Positions 24,652 through 34,588 of a DNA stretch of 64,000 nt are shown here, one piece after another. A model generated the notes under the pieces. It was not told where the DNA came from and made no database searches. It saw only the letters and a list, made by a program, of their open reading frames with translations. The translations under genes were made by a program, and so were the position numbers. Numbering within the stretch: the stretch's first letter is position 1; the number at the start of each line of letters is the position of its first letter. Location of the stretch: positions 1 to 64,000 of the forward strand of contig NZ_BCUY01000006.1 of assembly GCF_001591465.1 (NCBI RefSeq), in the 5' to 3' direction. The DNA is from Cytobacillus firmus NBRC 15306. GTDB taxonomy: Bacteria; Bacillota; Bacilli; Bacillales; Cytobacillaceae.

Positions 24652-26274
24652 ATGAAAAAGGGAAAAATCTTTGTTGTCGGCTTTGGTCCGGGCGATCGTG
24701 AGCATATAACCAAGCGGGCTGTGGATGCGCTGCAGCAGAGTGATTGCATTATTGGCTATAAAACTTACGTAGATCTGATCGAGACACACGTAACAGCAAG
24801 TTCGATTGTCAGCACAGGGATGACTGAAGAGGTATCCCGTGCGCAGGATGCAGTGAAAAGAGCGGAAGCCGGCCAAATTGTTTCTGTGATTTCGAGCGGT
24901 GACTCGGGCGTTTACGGCATGGCCGGCCTAGTGTATGAAGTGCTGATCGAATTGGGCTGGAAAGAAGAAGAAGGAATCGAAGTGGAAATTGTTCCTGGCA
25001 TCTCTGCGATTAATTCATGTGCGAGCTTACTGGGTGCACCTGTCATGCATGACTCCTGCACCATCAGTCTGAGTGACCATTTAACACCCTGGACGGTAAT
25101 CGAAAAGCGCATTGAAGCAGCAGGAATGGCAGATTTTGTCATTGCATTATATAACCCGAAAAGCGGCCGGCGGACACGGCAGATTGTCGAGGCACAAAGG
25201 ATTCTATTAAAATATCGTTCTCCTGATACACCAGTGGGGCTTGTGAAAAGTGCTTACCGTGAAAATCAGAATGTCATTCTGACGACACTGGCGGAAATGC
25301 TTGATCACGATATAGGCATGCTGACAACAGTTGTGATCGGGAATTCCTCCACTTTCTTTTATGACAATAAAATCATTACGCCGAGAGGCTACCAGCGCAA
25401 GTATACGCTTGGGGAAGAGAAGCAAAGCTTAAAGCCGCATCAGCGTTTAAAAAAGGAAGCGGAGCCATGGGCATTAAATCAGGAAACCGGGGAAGCAGTG
25501 CCCGGCTACGAGCAAATTGAAAGCAAAAAACAAGAATCCAGTTCATTGAATATGGCTTTAAAGGCTTTATCAATGGTGACGAAATCGGAGATTGACCAAA
25601 CACATTTAGTGCAGCAGCCAATCGAAGATATTTTTGAATTTGCGGTTTCGCCTGGTGTAGCCAATAAATTTATTACAGCTGATCAAATGCGCATATTGGC
25701 AGAAGCTGTTGGCGAGAAAGGCACCATGGAATATACACCGGATCACCGATTTTTAATCAAAATCCCTACTGTACGGCCTCATTCCATTGTCGAAAAACTC
25801 GAACAGCACGATCTGACAGTCATGCCGGCGGGTGATGTTCTAAATGTAAAAGCCTGCGATTTTTGCTACGGGGAGAAGGCAGAATCCATTCCATATGCAG
25901 AGGAAATTGCAGCTGAACTTGGCGGCTTAAGGCTTCCAAAGGAACTGCATATTGGCTTTAATGGCTGCGGTATGGCCTGTTATCGGGCGGTATTTGATGA
26001 TATCGGCATTGTTTACCGCAAGAAGAAGTTTGATTTATTTATCGGGGCAAAGCCGGTTGGCCGGACAGCACATGCTGCCCAGCCGGTGGCAGAGGGAATT
26101 GAACCTGATCAGCTGGTGCCGTTATTAAAGGAGATTATCGAAGAATACAAAGAAAATGCACATCCGAATGAACGGCTTTTTAAATATTTTAAGCGCGTGA
26201 AAAAAATTCAGTATTTTACTTATCAGGATATGAGCTCCAGGATCGAAGTAGAGCCGGCACCATGCGGGGATTAG
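24652..26274 (+). CDS. cbiH60: Cobalt-factor III methyltransferase with ferredoxin-like domain (CbiH60)
   Basis: A 540-residue two-domain protein. Residues 1-250 are an SAM-dependent precorrin-3B C17-methyltransferase (CbiH/CobJ: VVGFGPGDREHITKRAVDAL, SGDSGVYGMAGLVYE, ALYNPKSGRRTRQI). Residues about 300-540 are a nitrite/sulfite-reductase-like domain with cysteines in ACDFCYGEK and GFNGCGMACYRA, likely binding a 4Fe-4S cluster. This fusion is the B. megaterium CbiH60 type, which carries out ring contraction in the anaerobic pathway. ATG 24652 with GGAGGTAAG is preferred over the upstream open frame. First gene of the operon. Confidence 0.92.
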   Translation: MKKGKIFVVGFGPGDREHITKRAVDALQQSDCIIGYKTYVDLIETHVTASSIVSTGMTEEVSRAQDAVKRAEAGQIVSVISSGDSGVYGMAGLVYEVLIELGWKEEEGIEVEIVPGISAINSCASLLGAPVMHDSCTISLSDHLTPWTVIEKRIEAAGMADFVIALYNPKSGRRTRQIVEAQRILLKYRSPDTPVGLVKSAYRENQNVILTTLAEMLDHDIGMLTTVVIGNSSTFFYDNKIITPRGYQRKYTLGEEKQSLKPHQRLKKEAEPWALNQETGEAVPGYEQIESKKQESSSLNMALKALSMVTKSEIDQTHLVQQPIEDIFEFAVSPGVANKFITADQMRILAEAVGEKGTMEYTPDHRFLIKIPTVRPHSIVEKLEQHDLTVMPAGDVLNVKACDFCYGEKAESIPYAEEIAAELGGLRLPKELHIGFNGCGMACYRAVFDDIGIVYRKKKFDLFIGAKPVGRTAHAAQPVAEGIEPDQLVPLLKEIIEEYKENAHPNERLFKYFKRVKKIQYFTYQDMSSRIEVEPAPCGD

Positions 26275-26283
26275 GAGGATCTC

Positions 26284-27054
26284 ATGATTTTATTTTTAGC
26301 AGGCACAAGTGATGCGAGAGCATTAGCCATTCAATTGAAAAATCAAGGTTATCCTTTATTGGCAACCGTTGTCACAGAATCGGCAGCAGACAGCTTGAAA
26401 GCTGAAGGCATTTCTTTTAAAGTGGGGCGGCTGTCAGAAAATGACATGATTGAACTGATTCAGATGCAGGAGATGACCACTGTGATTGATGCCAGTCACC
26501 CCTATGCGGAAGAAGCGTCAAAAACGGCCATGGCAGCAGCTGAAGCATGCAGCATTCCTTACATACGTTACGAAAGGCCAAATGAACAGTTTACCTCACC
26601 GCTCATCACTGAAGCCGAAAGTTATGAGGAAGCAGCAAAATTGGCTCAATCGCATAAAGGGACAATCATGCTGACAACCGGCAGCAAAACACTGGAAATC
26701 TTCACAAAGTATTTAATGCGTGAGGAGATCCGGCTTGTATGCAGGATGCTTCCAAACATAGGAAACATGGAAAAATGCCATAAGCTTGGCGTTAAACAAA
26801 AGGACATTATTGCGATCCAGGGACCATTTTCCGAATCATTAAACAAAGCTCTTTGTGAGCAATACGATGTGACATTGATGATTACGAAAGAAAGCGGCAA
26901 AGTGGGTTCGGTGGATGAAAAAATGACCGCTGCCCTGGAATTGGGGATTCCTGTTATTTTGATTAAGCGGCCGCCACTTCATTATGAAAACTTCTGCACT
27001 TCTTTCGAAGAAGTGATTCAAAAATTGGGAGGGCTTTACACATGGCAAACATGA
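26284..27054 (+). CDS. cbiJ: Cobalt-precorrin-6A reductase
   Basis: A 256-residue CbiJ/CobK-type oxidoreductase: LFLAGTSDARALAIQL at the N-terminus, VIDASHPYAEEASKTA and TTGSKTLEIF in the middle, and MITKESGKVGSVDEKMTAALELGIPVILIKRP near the end. It reduces cobalt-precorrin-6A to 6B. It lies 9 bases after cbiH60 with GGAGGATCTC upstream, and overlaps cbiC by 13 bases. Confidence 0.93.
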   Translation: MILFLAGTSDARALAIQLKNQGYPLLATVVTESAADSLKAEGISFKVGRLSENDMIELIQMQEMTTVIDASHPYAEEASKTAMAAAEACSIPYIRYERPNEQFTSPLITEAESYEEAAKLAQSHKGTIMLTTGSKTLEIFTKYLMREEIRLVCRMLPNIGNMEKCHKLGVKQKDIIAIQGPFSESLNKALCEQYDVTLMITKESGKVGSVDEKMTAALELGIPVILIKRPPLHYENFCTSFEEVIQKLGGLYTWQT

Positions 27055-27716
27055 ACTTTAATACCACATTTGTACCGTTAACGGTAGATCCGGATAAAAT
27101 TTATGATCACAGTTTCGCGCTTATTAAAGAGGAGATGGGCGAGCATCCATTTACAGATGAGCAGTGGCTGGTGGTTCGGCGCGTTATCCATGCTTCGGCA
27201 GATTTTGAGCTGGGCAGAAGCATGATTTTTACAGCAGATGCCATTGAAGCAGGGATTCAATCCATTTTAGCGGGCCGTCATGTAGTGGCAGATGTGCAGA
27301 TGATTGAAAGCGGGTCAGGACGCAAGCGATTCCAAAAGCATGGCGGGGATCTGCATTGTTATATCGCGGATGAAGACGTTTCAAAGGAGGCGAAGTCTCA
27401 GGGAACAACTCGTGCGATCATTTCCATGCAAAAAGCAACAAGTCTGCATGAAGGGGGCATCTATGCTATCGGCAATGCGCCAACTGCGCTGCTGGAATTG
27501 ATTCGTTTAATTAAAGAAGGCCTCGCAAAACCTGACTTAATTATTGGCATGCCAGTCGGCTTTGTATCAGCTGCAGAGTCTAAAGCCGAGCTGGCTGTGC
27601 TTGAAGGGATCCCATTTATTACGAATGCAGGGAGAAAGGGTGGCAGTACAGTGACGGTCGCTGCGCTGAATGCCATTTCGATTATGGCGGATGAACGGGC
27701 AAAAGCAGCGAACTAA
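27042..27716 (+). CDS. cbiC: Cobalt-precorrin-8 methylmutase
   Basis: A 224-residue CbiC/CobH enzyme that moves a methyl group from C11 to C12 to give cobyrinate. It shows RRVIHASADFELG (with the catalytic histidine), DVQMIESGSGR, GNAPTALLELIRLI, GMPVGFVSAAESK and NAGRKGGSTVTVAALNA. GGGAGGGC precedes the ATG. The gene overlaps both neighbours. Confidence 0.94.
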   Translation: MANMNFNTTFVPLTVDPDKIYDHSFALIKEEMGEHPFTDEQWLVVRRVIHASADFELGRSMIFTADAIEAGIQSILAGRHVVADVQMIESGSGRKRFQKHGGDLHCYIADEDVSKEAKSQGTTRAIISMQKATSLHEGGIYAIGNAPTALLELIRLIKEGLAKPDLIIGMPVGFVSAAESKAELAVLEGIPFITNAGRKGGSTVTVAALNAISIMADERAKAAN

Positions 27717-28827
27717 AAAAGATCCATCCCAAATGCGGCACGGCTTTACGACAGGTGCCTGTGCCGCAGCCATGACAAAGGCAGCGCTGCAGGCACTTGT
27801 GACCGGAGAGGTGCCCAATGAAGTTACGATTTATCTGCCGGTTGGCCAGTATGCCACTTTTAAAGTGACGGCTTTTGATCTGTCAGATGGACGCGTCATG
27901 TGCGAAACGATCAAGGATGCAGGGGACGACCCGGACGCCACACATCAGGCAAGAATTCAAAGTACGGTCACATATGCCAAAAAAGAAGGCATCCATTTAG
28001 ATGGCGGGATCGGTGTGGGAAGAGTCACAAAAGCCGGGCTGCCAGTAGCGGTAGGGCAGGCAGCGATCAACCCTGTGCCGCGTAAAATGATCCATGGTGT
28101 CGTGCAGGAAGCAATGGACAAATATAAAGTAAATCGGGGCATTGAAGTGGTCATTTCGGTTCCGGACGGTGTCGAAATAGCTGAAAAAACATTGAATGGC
28201 CGATTAGGAATTATCGGAGGAATCTCGATTTTAGGAACAAGGGGAACGGTGGTGCCATTTTCCAGTTCCGCTTATATGGCGAGTATTTCTCAGGCGATCA
28301 ATGTTGCAAAAGAAGCAGGATGTGAGCATTTAGTCATTACAACAGGCGGACGCAGTGAGAAATTTGCCATGAAGCAGTATCCGCATTTGCCGGAAGAAGC
28401 CTTTATCGAAATGGGCGACTTTGTCGGTTTTACTTTGAAGAATATAGCAAGGAAGAAGATTCCCAAAGTCTCTCTTGTAGGGATGATGGGGAAATTCTCA
28501 AAGGTTGCACAGGGAGTTATGATGGTGCACTCGAAAAGTGCACCAGTCAGTTTCGGGTTTTTAGCAGGTGTGGCCAATAAAGTGGAAGTCAGCGAGGAAA
28601 TTCAGCAGGACATTTTACAGGCAAATACGGCTTCACAGGTTGGTGAAATCCTGCAGGGAAACGAAGAATTCTTTGAAGCCCTTTGCCGAAACTGCTGTTA
28701 TTATGCACTGAATCATATGAACGCAAACGTCAAAGTATCGACAACTCTGTATGCCATGAACGGAAGCTGTCTAGGAAAGGCTGAGAATATTGACAAATTG
28801 GATGAAGATGATTGGTATCGGGGATAA
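27691..28827 (+). CDS. cbiD: Cobalt-precorrin-5B C1-methyltransferase
   Basis: A 378-residue CbiD. It has the signature [19 protein letters not shown] near the start, [40 protein letters not shown], and [21 protein letters not shown]. It methylates C1 of the corrin ring in the anaerobic pathway. The start is uncertain: ATG 27691 gives an overlap of 26 bases with cbiC and no clear ribosome binding site, while MRHGF (27736) would be a shorter choice. Confidence 0.93.
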   Translation: MNGQKQRTKKDPSQMRHGFTTGACAAAMTKAALQALVTGEVPNEVTIYLPVGQYATFKVTAFDLSDGRVMCETIKDAGDDPDATHQARIQSTVTYAKKEGIHLDGGIGVGRVTKAGLPVAVGQAAINPVPRKMIHGVVQEAMDKYKVNRGIEVVISVPDGVEIAEKTLNGRLGIIGGISILGTRGTVVPFSSSAYMASISQAINVAKEAGCEHLVITTGGRSEKFAMKQYPHLPEEAFIEMGDFVGFTLKNIARKKIPKVSLVGMMGKFSKVAQGVMMVHSKSAPVSFGFLAGVANKVEVSEEIQQDILQANTASQVGEILQGNEEFFEALCRNCCYYALNHMNANVKVSTTLYAMNGSCLGKAENIDKLDEDDWYRG

Positions 28828-29995
28828 TGGCGCGGCAGGCTTGCTCCCCTCATACATAGACTGGATTCATGAATGTGAGGTCCTGGTCGGCGGGGAACGC
28901 CATTTGCAATTTTTCCCGGAATTTACTGGAGAGAAAAAAGTAATCAAGGGCGGCTTGTCCGCGTTAACAGCTGATTTGCAGCAGGAAACACGCAATACGG
29001 TTATTTTGGTATCAGGTGATCCGCTGTTTTATGGGCTTGGCAGTGTATTGGCAAAAAAGCTTCCATTGGAGATTTATCCTTATACCAGCTCAGTTCAGCT
29101 CGCTTTTTCGAAAATGCAGGAGAGCTGGCAGGATGCGTATGTTGTCAGCCTGCACGGCCGTTCTATTAAAGGTTTTGCCCAAAGAATTGACGGGCGGAAA
29201 AAGATTGCTATTTTAACAGATGAAAAGAATACACCACAGGCCATTGCAGCGTATTTAAAGGAGTTCGGCATGACGGAGTATGATGCCTTTGTTGCTGAAA
29301 ATCTGCAGGGGGAAAATGAACGCTGCCGCTTTTTCACCTTGGACGAAATGCAGCAATCATTCTTTTCTCCATTGAATGTGGTGATTTTAAAGCAGCGTAT
29401 GTCTGTGGAGCGTGCCTCACTGGGAATTCCCGATGACAGGTTCGTACAGAGAAAGCCGGATAAAGGCCTGATTACGAAAAAGGAGATCAGGACTCTCTGT
29501 CTGCAGGAGTTAGAGCTAAAGGAAAACAGCATCGTCTGGGATATTGGAACCTGCACAGGCTCCGTTGCGATTGAAGCAGCGAAAATAGCCCGGGAAGGTG
29601 CGGTGTATGCGATTGAAAAGAATGAGGGTGATTTGGGAAACTGTCTGGAAAATCAATTAAAACATCGGACAGATTTCACGGCCGTCCTTGGAAAGGCACC
29701 TGAGAGGCTGGATGAATTTCCTGATCCTAATGCTATTTTTATTGGCGGAAATGGCGGGAATATGGAGCTTTTATTGCAGATATGCCTTTCACGGCTGCAG
29801 CCAAATGGCCGGCTCGTTATGAATATTGCCACGATCGAAAATCTCGCAGAAGCGATGCAGCATTTGAAAAATCTGGGCTGCGAAGTATCCGTATTGCAGG
29901 CACAGATTTCTAAAAGTAAGCCAATTTTGCATTTAACGCGCTTCCAACCGTTAAATCCCATTTTTATTGTGACTGCAAAGAAAGGAAAGAACTAA
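28802..29995 (+). CDS. cbiET: Cobalt-precorrin-7/-6B methyltransferase and decarboxylase (CbiE-CbiT fusion)
   Basis: A 397-residue fusion. Residues 1-200 are CbiE ([36 protein letters not shown]), a C5-methyltransferase. Residues about 205-397 are CbiT ([46 protein letters not shown]), a C15-methyltransferase and decarboxylase with a Rossmann SAM site. It is equivalent to CobL. ATG 28802 overlaps the end of cbiD; ATG 28808 is an alternative. Confidence 0.93.
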   Translation: MKMIGIGDNGAAGLLPSYIDWIHECEVLVGGERHLQFFPEFTGEKKVIKGGLSALTADLQQETRNTVILVSGDPLFYGLGSVLAKKLPLEIYPYTSSVQLAFSKMQESWQDAYVVSLHGRSIKGFAQRIDGRKKIAILTDEKNTPQAIAAYLKEFGMTEYDAFVAENLQGENERCRFFTLDEMQQSFFSPLNVVILKQRMSVERASLGIPDDRFVQRKPDKGLITKKEIRTLCLQELELKENSIVWDIGTCTGSVAIEAAKIAREGAVYAIEKNEGDLGNCLENQLKHRTDFTAVLGKAPERLDEFPDPNAIFIGGNGGNMELLLQICLSRLQPNGRLVMNIATIENLAEAMQHLKNLGCEVSVLQAQISKSKPILHLTRFQPLNPIFIVTAKKGKN

Positions 29996-30700
29996 ATGAG
30001 AATCGGAACTTTATATGGATTAGGAGTCGGGCCGGGAGATCCGGAATTAATCACGGTAAAAGCATTCCGCAAATTGCAGGAAAGCCCGGTCATTGCTTAT
30101 CCAAAAAAATTAAGAGGCAGTAAATCCTACGCCCATCAAATTGTAGACATGTATATAAATCCCGGAGAAAAAGAAATGCTTGGTTTGGTTTTTCCAATGA
30201 CAAAAGACGAAGAGACATTAAGGGCTGAATGGACAAAATCCGCAAAAGCGATTTATGGCTTTCTGTCTCAGGGAAAAGATGTAGCATTTGTGACGGAAGG
30301 GGATCCGATGCTGTTCAGCACATTTATCCATTTAATGAAGCTGATGCAGAAGATGCATCCCGATGTTCCAATTGAAACGGTAGCTGGCATCTCGTCTTTT
30401 AATGGTTCTGTTAATCGCTTGGGAATACCCCTGGCTGATGGCGATGACCATGTCGCGATGATTCCGGCAACCGAGAATATGGTGGAAATGCGGCGGGTGA
30501 TTGAAACTCATGATGCGATTGTCTTCATTAAAGTAGCGAAGGTATTGGACGATATGCTAAATCTTTTGGAGGAAATGGATTTATTGGACAAAACACATGT
30601 TGTAACAAAGGTTACATCTGACGAAGAGGTCATATGGAATGTCCATGAGCTCCGGGGTGCAGAGTTAAATTACTTGTCATGTATGGTGGTGCGCAAATGA
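29996..30700 (+). CDS. cbiL: Cobalt-precorrin-2 C20-methyltransferase
   Basis: A 234-residue SAM-dependent tetrapyrrole methylase: LYGLGVGPGDPELITVKAFRKL at the N-terminus, VTEGDPMLFSTFIHLM, then ETVAGISSFNGSVNRLGIPLADGDDH. It adds the C20 methyl to cobalt-sirohydrochlorin, the first dedicated methylation of the anaerobic pathway. It starts directly after the cbiET stop (TAAATG). Confidence 0.93.
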   Translation: MRIGTLYGLGVGPGDPELITVKAFRKLQESPVIAYPKKLRGSKSYAHQIVDMYINPGEKEMLGLVFPMTKDEETLRAEWTKSAKAIYGFLSQGKDVAFVTEGDPMLFSTFIHLMKLMQKMHPDVPIETVAGISSFNGSVNRLGIPLADGDDHVAMIPATENMVEMRRVIETHDAIVFIKVAKVLDDMLNLLEEMDLLDKTHVVTKVTSDEEVIWNVHELRGAELNYLSCMVVRK

Positions 30701-31479
30701 AGAAAATCTGGATTATCGGAGCAGGACCTGGAGATCCCGATTTAATTACGGTAAAAGGCTTAAAACTATTAAATAAGGCTGATGTTGTCATGTATACCGA
30801 CTCCCTTGTCAGCGAGACTTTAGTGGCGGAAGCCAAGGAGTCGGCAGAGATTATCCGTACAGCCGGAATGCATCTTGAAGAAATGGTGGATTGCATTGCT
30901 GAGCGAGTCCATGCTGGTAAAACAGTTGTACGTCTACATACAGGCGACCCGTCGATGTACGGGGCAACGATGGAGCAAGTGGCACTATTGAAACAGCACG
31001 ATATAGGCTGTGAAGTTGTGCCGGGGGTGAGTTCTGTTTTTGCCTCAGCAGCAGCAGTCGGGGCAGAGCTGACGATTCCGGATTTAACACAAACGCTTAT
31101 TTTAACAAGGGCTGAAGGGCGGACACCAGTGCCGGAGCGTGAAAAATTACAGGCATTAGCCAGCCATCATTGTACAATCGCGATGTTTCTGAGTGCGACC
31201 TTAACAAAGAAAATCACAAAGGAACTGCAGGCAGCCGGATGGGAAGACAATACACCCGTTGCGGTTGTGCAGCGTGCTTCTTGGCCGGATCAGAAAATTG
31301 TCCGCACCACACTGTCTGAGCTGGACGAAGCGATGCGTGTCAACGGAATCCGCAAGCATGCGATGATTCTGGCAGGCTGGGCATTGGACCCGCATATCCA
31401 TGAAAAAGAATACCGCTCGAAGCTATATGACAAAACATTCACACATGGCTTCCGCAAAGGTGTGACGGCGAATGATTAG
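30697..31479 (+). CDS. cbiF: Cobalt-precorrin-4 C11-methyltransferase
   Basis: A 260-residue tetrapyrrole methylase: IIGAGPGDPDLITVKGLKLL, RLHTGDPSMYGATMEQVALL, VVPGVSSVFASAAAVGAELT and QTLILTRAEGRTPVPE. This set is characteristic of CbiF/CobM. ATG 30697 overlaps the cbiL stop as ATGA. An upstream in-frame ATG at 30679 inside cbiL is less likely. Confidence 0.94.
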   Translation: MKKIWIIGAGPGDPDLITVKGLKLLNKADVVMYTDSLVSETLVAEAKESAEIIRTAGMHLEEMVDCIAERVHAGKTVVRLHTGDPSMYGATMEQVALLKQHDIGCEVVPGVSSVFASAAAVGAELTIPDLTQTLILTRAEGRTPVPEREKLQALASHHCTIAMFLSATLTKKITKELQAAGWEDNTPVAVVQRASWPDQKIVRTTLSELDEAMRVNGIRKHAMILAGWALDPHIHEKEYRSKLYDKTFTHGFRKGVTAND

Positions 31480-32608
31480 TTTGCGCGAAGGTGAAATCCC
31501 GGTAATTGATAAGCGCAAACCCTATGCTCTTGTTGCCATTACAAAGCATGGAGTGGCGCATGCAAGAAGCTATGCGGAAACATTCCCGTATGCAGACCTG
31601 TATTATATGAAAAAATTCGAACATGGCGATGAAGAAGCGCGGCAAATTCAGTTATTTGATGGCACGGTCCGCCTATTATTGCCTGCATTGTTCCAGCAGT
31701 ATAAAGGGATTATCTGCATCATTTCCCTCGGTGCTGTCGTCCGCATGATTGCCCCGCTGTTGATCGATAAAAAGAAGGATCCTGCCGTGCTGGTGGTTGA
31801 TGATAAAGGCCAGTTTGTTATCAGCGTTTTATCCGGCCATATTGGCGGTGCTAATGCATTAACCCATGAATTTGCCCATGCGATTGGGGCGTCGCCCGTT
31901 GTGACCACCGCATCAGATGTTCAAAAAACGATTCCCGTCGATTTATTTGGCGCCCAATTCGGGTGGATGTGGGATAGTGACGAAAAATTAACACCTGTCA
32001 GTGCATCGGTTGTCAATGAAGAGCATGTGGCAATCGTGCAGGAAACAGGTGAAAAGAATTGGTGGATGTACGACCGGGAACTGCCGGACAATCTAAAAAT
32101 CTATCAATCTATAGAGGAAGCCATCAAGGCGAAGCCTCAAGCGGCACTCCTTATTACAGATCGCATTCTAGTACCTCATGAAGAGGGGCTGCTTGAGAAT
32201 GGCGTCCTGTACCGTCCAAAATCAATTGTTCTTGGGATTGGGTGCAATCGAGGCACGTCAATGGCAGAGATTGAAAGAGTAATCGATGAGACATTGGCAG
32301 AGCAAGGTTTGAGCAAAAAAAGTGTCAAAGCGATTGCATCTATTAATCTGAAAAAAGACGAGGCAGCCCTGCTGGAAGTAACAGCTAAAAATAACTGGCC
32401 GTTTGTTACATACACACCTGAAGAGCTGAATGAGATTCCTATGCAGAATCCGTCGGACACTGTCTTTAAATATACCGGCGCGTATGGGGTCAGCGAGCCG
32501 GCGGCCATGAGATATGCAAAGGCGAAGGAATTGCTGCTGGCGAAAAAGAAGAGCGGCAATGTGACCATCAGCATTGCACGCATCAATTTTGAGGAGGGAA
32601 GAGGATGA
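31472..32608 (+). CDS. cbiG: Cobalt-precorrin-5A hydrolase
   Basis: A 378-residue CbiG. It opens the delta-lactone of cobalt-precorrin-5A and releases acetaldehyde. The N-terminal and central parts contain ICIISLGAVVRMIAPLL, VVDDKGQFVISVLSGHIGGANALT and TTASDV. The C-terminal CbiG/CobE-like domain begins VLGIGCNRGTSMAEIERVI and includes SVKAIASINLKKDE and GVSEPAAMRYA. It overlaps cbiF by 8 bases. Confidence 0.93.
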   Translation: MISLREGEIPVIDKRKPYALVAITKHGVAHARSYAETFPYADLYYMKKFEHGDEEARQIQLFDGTVRLLLPALFQQYKGIICIISLGAVVRMIAPLLIDKKKDPAVLVVDDKGQFVISVLSGHIGGANALTHEFAHAIGASPVVTTASDVQKTIPVDLFGAQFGWMWDSDEKLTPVSASVVNEEHVAIVQETGEKNWWMYDRELPDNLKIYQSIEEAIKAKPQAALLITDRILVPHEEGLLENGVLYRPKSIVLGIGCNRGTSMAEIERVIDETLAEQGLSKKSVKAIASINLKKDEAALLEVTAKNNWPFVTYTPEELNEIPMQNPSDTVFKYTGAYGVSEPAAMRYAKAKELLLAKKKSGNVTISIARINFEEGRG

Positions 32609-33990
32609 ATCGATTTGTTCTGGCCGGAACTGGAAGCGGTGTAGGAAAAACAACCTTCACGATCGGCATTATGCGTGCACTGATGAAGCGGGGGTTAACC
32701 GTGCAGGGCTTTAAGTGCGGCCCGGATTACATTGACCCGGCGTATCATACTGCTGTCACCAAACGCCCTTCCCGAAATATTGATAGTTTCATGATGTCCC
32801 ATGATACCGTGCGTGCTATTGTCGCAAGAGCAAGCTGCGATACTGATGTATCAGTTATTGAGGGAGTGATGGGCTTTTATGACGGCAAATCCCCATTGTC
32901 CAATGAAGGTTCTGCTGCTCATATTAGCGGGATTACAAACAGTCCCGTCATTTTAATTGTCAATGCGGCAAGTATGGCAAGAAGTGCGGCTGCGATTGTC
33001 AAAGGTTTTCAAATGCTTGATGAAAGCTCCCATATCGTTGGTGTCCTTGCCAATCAATTAGGAAGCAAAAGCCATTTTGACATTGTCAAATCAGCGATTG
33101 AACAAGAATGCGGAATTCCTGTCATAGGCTATCTCCCAAAAGGAGCTGTAGCCGAGATGCCAAGCCGTCATTTGGGGCTGGTGCCGGCCATTGAACGCGG
33201 TGATTTAGAATTCTATTTTGAAAGTCTGGCAGAAGCGATTGAAGAAACAGTCGATATTGATCAGCTTCTGGAACTAACGAAAGCCCATGTCCTGGAGGTT
33301 TCCTCTTCGATATTCGATGCACAGCCGGAAAGAAAGGAAGTACATATTGCGGTTGCCAGAGATGCGGCCTTTAATTTTTACTATGAAGAAAACTTAGAAT
33401 TGCTGCGAGCCCATGGTGCCGCATTGCATTTCTTCTCACCGCTCGACAACGAGGAAGTTCCTGAAAGAGCACAGGGGCTTTATATCGGCGGCGGCTTCCC
33501 GGAAGAGTTTGCTGCAGCATTGGCAAAAAATGAAGCATCAAAACTTTCCATCAAGGCGGCGCTGGAGAAGGGTCTGCCGACATTGGCAGAATGCGGCGGA
33601 TTTATGTATTTAACAGAAGAAATTGTGGATCGAAAAGGACAGGCATTCCCGATGATCGGTGTGATTCCGGGCCGGGTCAGGATGCAGGATAAATTGGCTG
33701 CACTCGGGTATCGGGAAATCACAGGTGTTACTGGCAACTTCCTAGTGAATGAAGGAGAGCAGGCAAAAGGGCATGAATTCCATTACTCGGCATATGAAGG
33801 AGAGCACTCATCACCGGCTTACTTTTGCAAGGGCCGCTTCCGGTCTCAGAAGGAAGGCTATTTAACTGATAATCTTGCAGCCGGCTATACACACTTTCAT
33901 TTTGCATCGAATCCACAGCTTGTAAAAAATTGGCTGGCAGCTTGTTTGGAGGCAAAACATGAATTATTTCCCGTTATTAATGAATCTTGA
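32605..33990 (+). CDS. cbiA: Cobyrinate a,c-diamide synthase
   Basis: A 461-residue ATP- and glutamine-dependent amidase. The N-terminal dethiobiotin-synthetase-like domain has the P-loop GTGSGVGKTTFTIG and GFKCGPDYIDPAYH. The C-terminal class I glutamine amidotransferase domain has LYIGGGFPEEFA and the nucleophile cysteine in PTLAECGGFMYL, then GHEFHYSAY. It amidates side chains a and c of cobyrinate. It starts at ATGA with the cbiG stop and overlaps the next gene by 32 bases. Confidence 0.95.
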   Translation: MNRFVLAGTGSGVGKTTFTIGIMRALMKRGLTVQGFKCGPDYIDPAYHTAVTKRPSRNIDSFMMSHDTVRAIVARASCDTDVSVIEGVMGFYDGKSPLSNEGSAAHISGITNSPVILIVNAASMARSAAAIVKGFQMLDESSHIVGVLANQLGSKSHFDIVKSAIEQECGIPVIGYLPKGAVAEMPSRHLGLVPAIERGDLEFYFESLAEAIEETVDIDQLLELTKAHVLEVSSSIFDAQPERKEVHIAVARDAAFNFYYEENLELLRAHGAALHFFSPLDNEEVPERAQGLYIGGGFPEEFAAALAKNEASKLSIKAALEKGLPTLAECGGFMYLTEEIVDRKGQAFPMIGVIPGRVRMQDKLAALGYREITGVTGNFLVNEGEQAKGHEFHYSAYEGEHSSPAYFCKGRFRSQKEGYLTDNLAAGYTHFHFASNPQLVKNWLAACLEAKHELFPVINES

Positions 33991-34588
33991 TTATAAGAAG
34001 GTGGTCATTGTCGGTGGCGGACATGTGGCACGCCAGAAGGCTGAAGCTCTGTTGCCGACAAAAGCCCAAGTAACTGTGATCAGCCCGGTGGTTACTGAAA
34101 AATTGCAGCAGTATATCCATGAAGGCCTTCTGACATGGAAAGAAAAATCCTTCGAACCGGCTGATTTAGATGACGCGGCCCTTATATTCGCTGTCACAAA
34201 CGACGAAGAAGTAAACAATGCAGTGGAAGAAGCCGCACAGCATTGGCAGCTGCTCAGCCGGGCAGATGCAAAGGGGAGGGTGGATTTCATTAATCCCGCA
34301 GTTGTCCGCCGCGGTGAATTCGTTTTGACCGTATCGACATCTGGCGGGAGCCCGGGTCTGACCCGCAAAGTGAAGGGAGAATTAGAAGAGCAATATGGAG
34401 AGCATTACGCCCAGTATGTATCTTTTTTGAAGGAAGCCCGTCAGCGAATCTTGGAGAAGTTTACCGGGAATGAGAAAAAGCAGCTGTTGGCAGAGCTTTT
34501 GGATCCACAGCTTTTGGAATGGATGGAGCAAGGGGATAAGCAAAAATGTGAAGACTGGCTGCTTAAGCGTTTAGGAGAAAGGCAATGA
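33959..34588 (+). CDS. sirC: Precorrin-2 dehydrogenase (SirC/YlnF type)
   Basis: A 209-residue protein with the NAD-binding motif VVIVGGGHVARQKAEALL, then FAVTNDEEVNNAVEEA and the siroheme-synthase signature VDFINPAVVRRGEFVLTVSTSGGSPGLTRKVKGELE. It oxidises precorrin-2 to sirohydrochlorin, the substrate of the cobalt chelatase CbiX at 40410. GGAGG upstream lies inside cbiA. A ferrochelatase domain as in full CysG is absent. Confidence 0.9.
   Translation: MNYFPLLMNLDYKKVVIVGGGHVARQKAEALLPTKAQVTVISPVVTEKLQQYIHEGLLTWKEKSFEPADLDDAALIFAVTNDEEVNNAVEEAAQHWQLLSRADAKGRVDFINPAVVRRGEFVLTVSTSGGSPGLTRKVKGELEEQYGEHYAQYVSFLKEARQRILEKFTGNEKKQLLAELLDPQLLEWMEQGDKQKCEDWLLKRLGERQ

Noticed and set aside
29095-29556. 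Long minus-strand ORF inside cbiET
   Set aside because: Shadow frame of a conserved plus-strand gene, without a ribosome binding site or recognisable domain.
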